This document shows, piece after piece, positions 34,771 to 39,653 of a DNA stretch of 39,653 bases. Source of the DNA: Lentisphaeria bacterium (GTDB taxonomy: Bacteria; Verrucomicrobiota; Lentisphaeria; Victivallales; Victivallaceae); NCBI GenBank assembly GCA_017443585.1, contig JAFSYV010000097.1, positions 1 through 39,653 on the forward strand, written 5' to 3'. Position 1 is the first letter of the stretch. Each line of letters starts with the position of its first letter. Under the pieces are notes generated by a model that was given only the letters and a program-made list of their open reading frames with translations, had not been told where the DNA came from and ran no database searches. The translations under genes were made by a program, and so were the position numbers.

Positions 34771-35991
34771 ATGGAAAGATATTACGACTGGTTCGATGCC
34801 GGCAGGTTCGGCATGTTCATCCACTGGGGGCTTTACTCCATGGGAGCCCGCTACACCTGGCTCAAGTCCCACGAGAAGATGACCGATGCGGAGTACGACC
34901 GCTACGTCCGGCACTTCAACCCCGACCGCTTCAATCCCGAAGTGTGGGCCGCCCTGGCCAAACGGGCGGGGATGCGCTACGTGGTCTTCACCGCCAAGCA
35001 CCACGAAGGCTACTGCATGTTCGACAGCAAGTACACCGACTATAAATATAAGGAAAGGGACCTGCTCCGGGGCGTGGTCGACGCCTTCCGGGCCGAAGGG
35101 CTGAAGATCGGCGTCTACTACTCCCTGCCCGACTGGCACCATCCCGACTACCTGCACGACAAGCGCCATCCCCAGCGGGACATCCCCTACGAGGGCAACA
35201 CCGAAGGCTACCGGACCTATCTGCACAATCAGGTCCGGGAGATCCTGACCAACTACGGACGCATCGACCTCATGTGGTTCGACGGCTCCTACCCCGACAC
35301 CGCCCACATCTGGGACATGCCCCGTTTGAGCGCCATGGCCCGGGAACTGCAGCCGGGGATCCTCATCAGCCGCCTGCCCGGCTACGACGACTTCGCCACG
35401 CCGGAGCAGACCATCCCCCAGCAGGGGCTTTTCAACGAGGACGGCACCCCGAAGCACTGGGAGGGCTGTCAGGTGCTCCACGGGGAATGGGGCTACATCC
35501 GCGACAAGCACTGGAAGACCGTGCCCGAATTGGTCCAGATGCTCGTGCGCCACACCTCCAGGGGCGGGAATCTGCTCCTCAACGTGGGGCCCACCTCACG
35601 GGGCTGTCTGGACGACCATACCGTAAGTCTCCTCAAAGGTCTGGGCGACTGGATGGACTGGCACGAAAGGGCCATCCACAACTGTTCCGGCGCTCCGGCG
35701 GAGTTCCCCGAACCCGAAGGCTGCCGCTACACCTGGAACCCGGAGAAAAAGACCCTTTACTGCCACTTCTTCTGCTGGCCCGAACGGCGCATCGACCTGC
35801 CCAACCTGGCCGGAAAGGTGGACTACGCCCAGTTCCTCCACGACGGTTCCGAGATCCGCTTCACCGAGACGCTCCCCGGCAACATCCACGGCCCCCGGGA
35901 TCCGGAAGATGGGGCGCTGCGGCTGGCCCTGCCCGTTTCCTCGCCCGAAAACTGCGCCATGCCCGTGGCTGAACTGTTCCTCAAGGACTGA
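34771..35991 (+). CDS. Alpha-L-fucosidase, GH29
   Basis: Retaining exo-fucosidase that releases L-fucose from glycans. The 406-residue product has the GH29 core: GMFIHWGLYS (His18-Trp19), AKHHEGYCMFDS (His77-His78), KIGVYYSLPDWHHPDY, and the catalytic nucleophile Asp171 in LMWFDGSYPD. Then come the pattern GNLLLNVGPTSRG and a short C-terminal beta domain. No signal peptide, so the enzyme is probably cytoplasmic and acts on imported fucosyl oligosaccharides. ATG at 34771 is fixed by AGGAGG 7 nt upstream; the frame is open further upstream but overlaps the promoter. It is followed after 18 bp by a DUF4838 gene. Confidence 0.93.
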   Translation: MERYYDWFDAGRFGMFIHWGLYSMGARYTWLKSHEKMTDAEYDRYVRHFNPDRFNPEVWAALAKRAGMRYVVFTAKHHEGYCMFDSKYTDYKYKERDLLRGVVDAFRAEGLKIGVYYSLPDWHHPDYLHDKRHPQRDIPYEGNTEGYRTYLHNQVREILTNYGRIDLMWFDGSYPDTAHIWDMPRLSAMARELQPGILISRLPGYDDFATPEQTIPQQGLFNEDGTPKHWEGCQVLHGEWGYIRDKHWKTVPELVQMLVRHTSRGGNLLLNVGPTSRGCLDDHTVSLLKGLGDWMDWHERAIHNCSGAPAEFPEPEGCRYTWNPEKKTLYCHFFCWPERRIDLPNLAGKVDYAQFLHDGSEIRFTETLPGNIHGPRDPEDGALRLALPVSSPENCAMPVAELFLKD

Positions 35992-36009
35992 TGAAAGGAG
36001 ACGATCGGC

Positions 36010-38994
36010 ATGTATCTGGGTAAATTTCTCGCCGCCGCGCTGCTGACGGGCGCGGCCCTGTACGGAGCCGACGACTACCGGTTCTTCCGGGAGCCGCAGT
36101 CGCCCCGGCGCATCCTCATCGGCAAGGAAAAGACCGCGGTTCTCTTCGACAAGGGGAAGGTGAATTTCGAGATCGTTCCCGGCAAAACGGCGGTGGCCCG
36201 CTTCGCGGCCAGTGAGCTGGCGAAGCAGCTTTCACGGGTGCTGGGGGTGAAGATCGCCCCGGTGCCCAGGGCTTCGGGCAAAGTCCCCGCCCTGATCGTC
36301 GGCGACGCCGATTCCGCCAAAAAGCTGGGTCTGGACCCCGCCAAACTGGACCGGGACGGCTTCTTCATCAGGAGCGCGGGACGCGACGTGATCATCATCG
36401 GCGATGATGACCCCAAGGCCGATCCCGTGCGTCACGGCTATTTCCGCCGGGGGACGCTTTTCGGCGTCTACGACTTTCTGGAACGCTTCGCGGGCGTCCG
36501 CTACTACTTCCCCGGCGACATGGGGACCGTGGCGCCCCGGGTCGCGCGGTGGGCTCTGCCGCAAATCGACATCACGGACCGTCCCGACAGCCAGTACCGG
36601 CAGATCTACGCCGTCGACTCCGGGCCGAAGGAGACCCGCTCCGGCTATCTCTACCCCGGCTTCGACGAGCGGACCCACTACCGGGACCGGGAGTACCAGC
36701 TGCGGCTCCTCACCCACGGCATGCACAGCACCCACGGCCTCGCCTATCTGGGGCTGAAGGAGCGCTTCGCCAAGACCCACCCCGAGTACTTCGCTCTGAG
36801 CGAAGACAACAGGCGCTACAACGGCACGGACGTTTCCCGTTGTCCCAGCGACAGCAAGGGGCAGATCTGCTTCAGTCAGGAAGGGCTGAAGCAGGAGATC
36901 GTCAAGGACGGCATCGCTCTGCTCACCGGCAAGGGGGCCAAGTCCCGTGGCGCGGTGGACGCCAGAGGCGTGCCCTTCACCTCCATGCGCGAGGACCAGC
37001 GGCCCTTCTTCTGCATCATGCCCAACGACAGCATGGCCCCCTGCTGCTGTCCCGGCTGTGCGCCCTACTTCGTCAACTACCGGAAACACCAGCCCGACCA
37101 GAAGTGCAGCGATTTCGTCTGGAACTGGATGATCGACATCGCCGAAGCACTGCAGAAGGCGGGTGCGCCGGGCTACGTGACCACCATGTGCTACAATCCC
37201 TACCACCGGATGCCGTCCCGGGCCCTGCCTTCCAACATCATCGTCCGGATGGCTCTCCCCGGTCCCTGGGCCAACGACGCAAAACTTGCCGAAGACATGG
37301 CGAAACTCAAGGCGTGGCGGGATAAATGCGGGGGCCGCATCTGCCTCTGGCTCTACATGATCAACGCGGGACGCCGGAATCACGCCGAGATCCCCCACAT
37401 GACCCCGGCGGCCACGGGCAAATTCATGAAGCGCACGGCGAAAGACTCCTTCGGCGCGTTCCTCGAGACCGAGAACGAAAATTACCTTTCGGCCTATCTC
37501 AACTTTTACGTTTTCGCCAAGGTCACCTGGGACAGCTCCGTGGACGTCCCCGCTCTGCTCGAGGAGCATGACCGGCTGATGTTCGGGCCCGGCGCTCCCA
37601 TCATGAAGCAGATCCGGGAAAGCTGGGAGCGGAACTGGATGGAAAAGATCATGGGGAATATCCTCGACACGCCTCTGGGCCCCGTGAACGCGGCCCCCTC
37701 CAAGACCGAACTTTGGGAGCGTATCTACGACAGGAAGGAGCTGGACCGGATCTCCGGACTCTTCGACAAGGCGGAAAAGGCCTGCGCCAAAGCTCCGGAA
37801 GCTCTGGCGCGGGTGAAGTTCATCCGCAAGCAGATCTGGCAGCGGACACTCGACGGCGCCGCGGCATTCTGGCGTCAATTCGACGACCGGGAGTCCTGGC
37901 AAGCCTTCATGCCCGAGCGCAAGGGCCCCGTGGTCATCGACGGCAAGCTCACCGAAAAGGACTGGCAGGAGGCCCCCCCCGTGTGGATGCTTTCCCGCAA
38001 TCTGGGGAAGGACAAATCCGGCAGGGTCGAAGTCCAGACCCGGGTCAAGATGCTCCACGACAAGGAGTACTTCTATTTCGGCTTCATTTGTGACGAACCC
38101 CGGACCGACATCATGACCAATCTGCCCCGCAAGTTCGATGACGGCACCATGTGGGTGGACAACATCGCGGAGATATTCCTCGCTCCCGACCGCAAGGCCA
38201 AAGGACTCTATCAGTTCATGATAACCTCGAACAACAGCGCCTGCGACCTGCGGAACTTCAGCGGCAAGACCGACTACAAGTGGAACAGCGGCATGGTGTC
38301 GCAGGTTTCCGTCGATCCCGGCAAGGCTTGGTATGTCGAAGTGAAGATCCCCCGCAAATCCATGCCCGAGATCAAAGGCACCCGTTTTGCCGGGAACTTC
38401 ACCCGGGGCCGTAAGCTCGCCGACGCCCGGCTTACCGCCGCCGTGCCCTATTACACCTGGAGCGCTTTCGGGCTCCAGACGCCGGAAAACTGCGGCATCA
38501 TCCGCCTCGGTCAGCCGGAGCAGCGCTCGCACGTGAAGGACGGGGATTTCGCCATCGTCATGCGCTGGCAGAAGGGCAAATACCGCTCGCCGTGGTACGG
38601 TCCCAGCGGCGTGTGGATGGACTTTGACACGCAATATTTCCGCACCTGCGGCGCTTCGCTCATACTCGACGCGAAGAGGAACACCCTTACCCAGTGGGGG
38701 CTGAACCTGAAGCCCTCGACGAAGTACCGGTTGAGTTTCTACGTCAAGCTGGAAGACGTGAAGCCCCGGAAGGCTTCCGGCGGCGTCGGCTTGCGCATCG
38801 GCTTCCCCAGCAACCGGAGCATCTGGCCGCTGGCCCGGCCCCTCCACGGCACGGCTGACTGGCGCAGGTACGTCTTCGACGTGACCACGCCGCCGAACGT
38901 GGGCGACCCCAAACGGGCGGCCATCGTCTTCACCTTCCGCGACGCCGCGGGCCGCGCCCTTGTGGACGGCATCAGCCTCACGGAGCTCAAGTAA
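36010..38994 (+). CDS. Large secreted DUF4838 protein with CBM9-like and second C-terminal module
   Basis: The 994-residue product begins with a signal peptide (MYLGKFLAAALLTGAALYGA). The N-terminal small domain (FAASELAKQLSRVLGV; DGFFIRSAGRDVIIIG) and the DUF4838 region with Cys-rich APCCCPGCAPYF resemble those of the protein at 30602-32872. From about residue 639 (VVIDGKLTEKDWQEAP) to about 820 there is a CBM9-like domain of the type found in surface enzymes. From about 840 a jelly-roll-like module follows (YRLSFYVKLEDVK ... VDGISLTEL). AAGGAG lies 9 nt before the ATG. It shares the fucosidase transcript and ends in a strong terminator. Likely a surface glycan-binding or -cleaving protein; substrate unknown. 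Confidence 0.85.
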   Translation: MYLGKFLAAALLTGAALYGADDYRFFREPQSPRRILIGKEKTAVLFDKGKVNFEIVPGKTAVARFAASELAKQLSRVLGVKIAPVPRASGKVPALIVGDADSAKKLGLDPAKLDRDGFFIRSAGRDVIIIGDDDPKADPVRHGYFRRGTLFGVYDFLERFAGVRYYFPGDMGTVAPRVARWALPQIDITDRPDSQYRQIYAVDSGPKETRSGYLYPGFDERTHYRDREYQLRLLTHGMHSTHGLAYLGLKERFAKTHPEYFALSEDNRRYNGTDVSRCPSDSKGQICFSQEGLKQEIVKDGIALLTGKGAKSRGAVDARGVPFTSMREDQRPFFCIMPNDSMAPCCCPGCAPYFVNYRKHQPDQKCSDFVWNWMIDIAEALQKAGAPGYVTTMCYNPYHRMPSRALPSNIIVRMALPGPWANDAKLAEDMAKLKAWRDKCGGRICLWLYMINAGRRNHAEIPHMTPAATGKFMKRTAKDSFGAFLETENENYLSAYLNFYVFAKVTWDSSVDVPALLEEHDRLMFGPGAPIMKQIRESWERNWMEKIMGNILDTPLGPVNAAPSKTELWERIYDRKELDRISGLFDKAEKACAKAPEALARVKFIRKQIWQRTLDGAAAFWRQFDDRESWQAFMPERKGPVVIDGKLTEKDWQEAPPVWMLSRNLGKDKSGRVEVQTRVKMLHDKEYFYFGFICDEPRTDIMTNLPRKFDDGTMWVDNIAEIFLAPDRKAKGLYQFMITSNNSACDLRNFSGKTDYKWNSGMVSQVSVDPGKAWYVEVKIPRKSMPEIKGTRFAGNFTRGRKLADARLTAAVPYYTWSAFGLQTPENCGIIRLGQPEQRSHVKDGDFAIVMRWQKGKYRSPWYGPSGVWMDFDTQYFRTCGASLILDAKRNTLTQWGLNLKPSTKYRLSFYVKLEDVKPRKASGGVGLRIGFPSNRSIWPLARPLHGTADWRRYVFDVTTPPNVGDPKRAAIVFTFRDAAGRALVDGISLTELK

Positions 38995-39014
38995 AAGATT
39001 CCGCGCCAAAAGAC

Positions 39015-39053
39015 GCCCGCGTCTTCCCGGAAAAAGGAAGGCGCGGGCTTTTT
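39015..39053 (+). terminator. Terminator of the fucosidase-DUF4838 unit
   Basis: GCCCGCG-T-CTTCC (39015-39027) pairs with GGAAG-G-CGCGGGC (39036-39048), one G-T wobble included, followed by TTTTTCTTT. It may also serve the convergent gene ending at 39074. Confidence 0.9.
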
Positions 39054-39073
39054 CTTTCGGTGAGGCGCTTTTT

Positions 39074-39653
39074 TTATCCCACGACGGGGGTCACGTCGAT
39101 GCAGTAGACCTGACGGATCCCTTCGTGGAGCGCGTCGATGCAGACGGTCTTGCCCGAACGGGACCAGTTGGGGTGCAGGTCGCACCGGGTGGGGCCGGGG
39201 GCCGACATGTCGTCCGCGAACTCGCCGATCTCGTAGGGGATCTCCTTTTCCAGATCGTAGAGGAAAAGTTTCCGGTACGGCGCATCCGGCTCGGGGTAGC
39301 AGTCGGTCATCATCCAGCGGCCGTCGGGGGAGTAGGAGCAGTGGCCGTCGCCGGGGAAGATGTCCTTGGCGATGGTCTTCACCTGCCGGGTCTGGTCGGT
39401 GAAAAGATGGTACTGCCAGCCGTCGATGTAGCGGTTGGAAAAGTTGATGATCTCCCGGTCCGAGGCCCAGGTGTAGTGACTGCTCATGTCCTCCAGATTC
39501 AGGGGATAGAGGTCGGTCCCGTCGATGTTCACCGTGAACATGTGGGTCTTGTGCCAGTTGGGCTTCCCGTCCTTGTCGTAGAGCCGCCACCGGTGGAAGA
39601 AGGCGATCCTGCGGCTGTCGGGCGAAAAGAGCATGTGGTTGAACCAGCCAGGC
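39074..39653 (-). CDS. TolB/oligogalacturonate-lyase-like beta-propeller (N-terminus off the right edge)
   Basis: The last 192 or so residues of a beta-propeller protein; its start lies beyond the window. Visible blades include PGWFNHMLFSPDSRRIAFFH, DGHCSYSPDGRWMMTDCYP and HPNWSRSGKTVCIDALHEG, the SPDG/WSRSGK turns being typical of PD40/TolB-like repeats. The His-containing blades and DLYPLN resemble oligogalacturonate lyase (Pectate_lyase22), which cleaves unsaturated digalacturonate in the cytoplasm. The catalytic residues cannot be judged on the part present. It ends at TAA 39074, 20 bp from the convergent terminator. The propeller call is firm and the enzyme call is tentative. Confidence 0.65.
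   Translation of the reverse strand, partial: PGWFNHMLFSPDSRRIAFFHRWRLYDKDGKPNWHKTHMFTVNIDGTDLYPLNLEDMSSHYTWASDREIINFSNRYIDGWQYHLFTDQTRQVKTIAKDIFPGDGHCSYSPDGRWMMTDCYPEPDAPYRKLFLYDLEKEIPYEIGEFADDMSAPGPTRCDLHPNWSRSGKTVCIDALHEGIRQVYCIDVTPVVG

Noticed and set aside
36232..39009. A 925-codon open frame on the minus strand, opposite the second DUF4838 gene
   Set aside because: Same codon-bias effect; the plus strand has a signal peptide, ribosome site and terminator for the real gene.

Overview
The window is about 60% G+C by eye and reads like a chromosomal segment of a Victivallis-like member of the Lentisphaerota. This is an inference from content: a type II secretion-style pseudopilin with a C-terminal H-X9-D motif, two DUF4838 surface proteins, an intracellular GH29 fucosidase, a sialidase-like protein, a parallel beta-helix protein and a sugar isomerase, all typical of glycan-foraging gut PVC bacteria. 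No rRNA, tRNA, CRISPR array, transposase or phage gene was seen.

Layout. (1) 1-2061, minus: an NfeD/YqiJ-like membrane protein and a flotillin (runs off the left edge). (2) 2324-15047, plus: eight tightly packed genes behind one good promoter: LivH- and LivM-type permeases, a single protein with two fused ABC ATPase domains, an anchored LivK-like binding protein, a 1524-residue GHKL/histidine-kinase-like protein, and three unrecognised proteins, two of them membrane proteins. I see no described system with this composition, and it is the main candidate for something new. (3) 15162-16055, plus: sugar-phosphate isomerase/epimerase. (4) 19262-16065, minus: glycerophosphodiesterase-like, PaaK-type CoA ligase and Asp-box sialidase-like genes. 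(5) 20814-19405, minus: beta-helix protein. (6) 21045-21866, plus: DppA-type M55 D-aminopeptidase, convergent with the minus pair alpha-2-macroglobulin and pbpC (28973-21880). (7) 30505-29307, minus: M19-like dipeptidase with an apparent 1-nt frameshift near its start. (8) 34462-30602, minus: AraC regulator, pseudopilin and DUF4838 protein, divergent from (9) 34771-38994, plus: GH29 fucosidase and a second DUF4838 protein. (10) 39653-39074, minus: a TolB/oligogalacturonate-lyase-like propeller, cut by the right edge.

How it may work together. The operon in (2) looks like a solute-sensing or solute-import complex coupled to a cytoplasmic kinase-like signalling protein; its output and ligand are unknown. 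Region (6) groups cell-wall and envelope functions (glycan polymerisation, protease trapping, D-amino peptide cleavage). Regions (3)-(5) and (8)-(10) are glycan scavenging, with the AraC protein the likely local regulator. Ten sigma70-like promoters can be read directly; most have TATATT as the -10 box and a 16-18 bp spacer.
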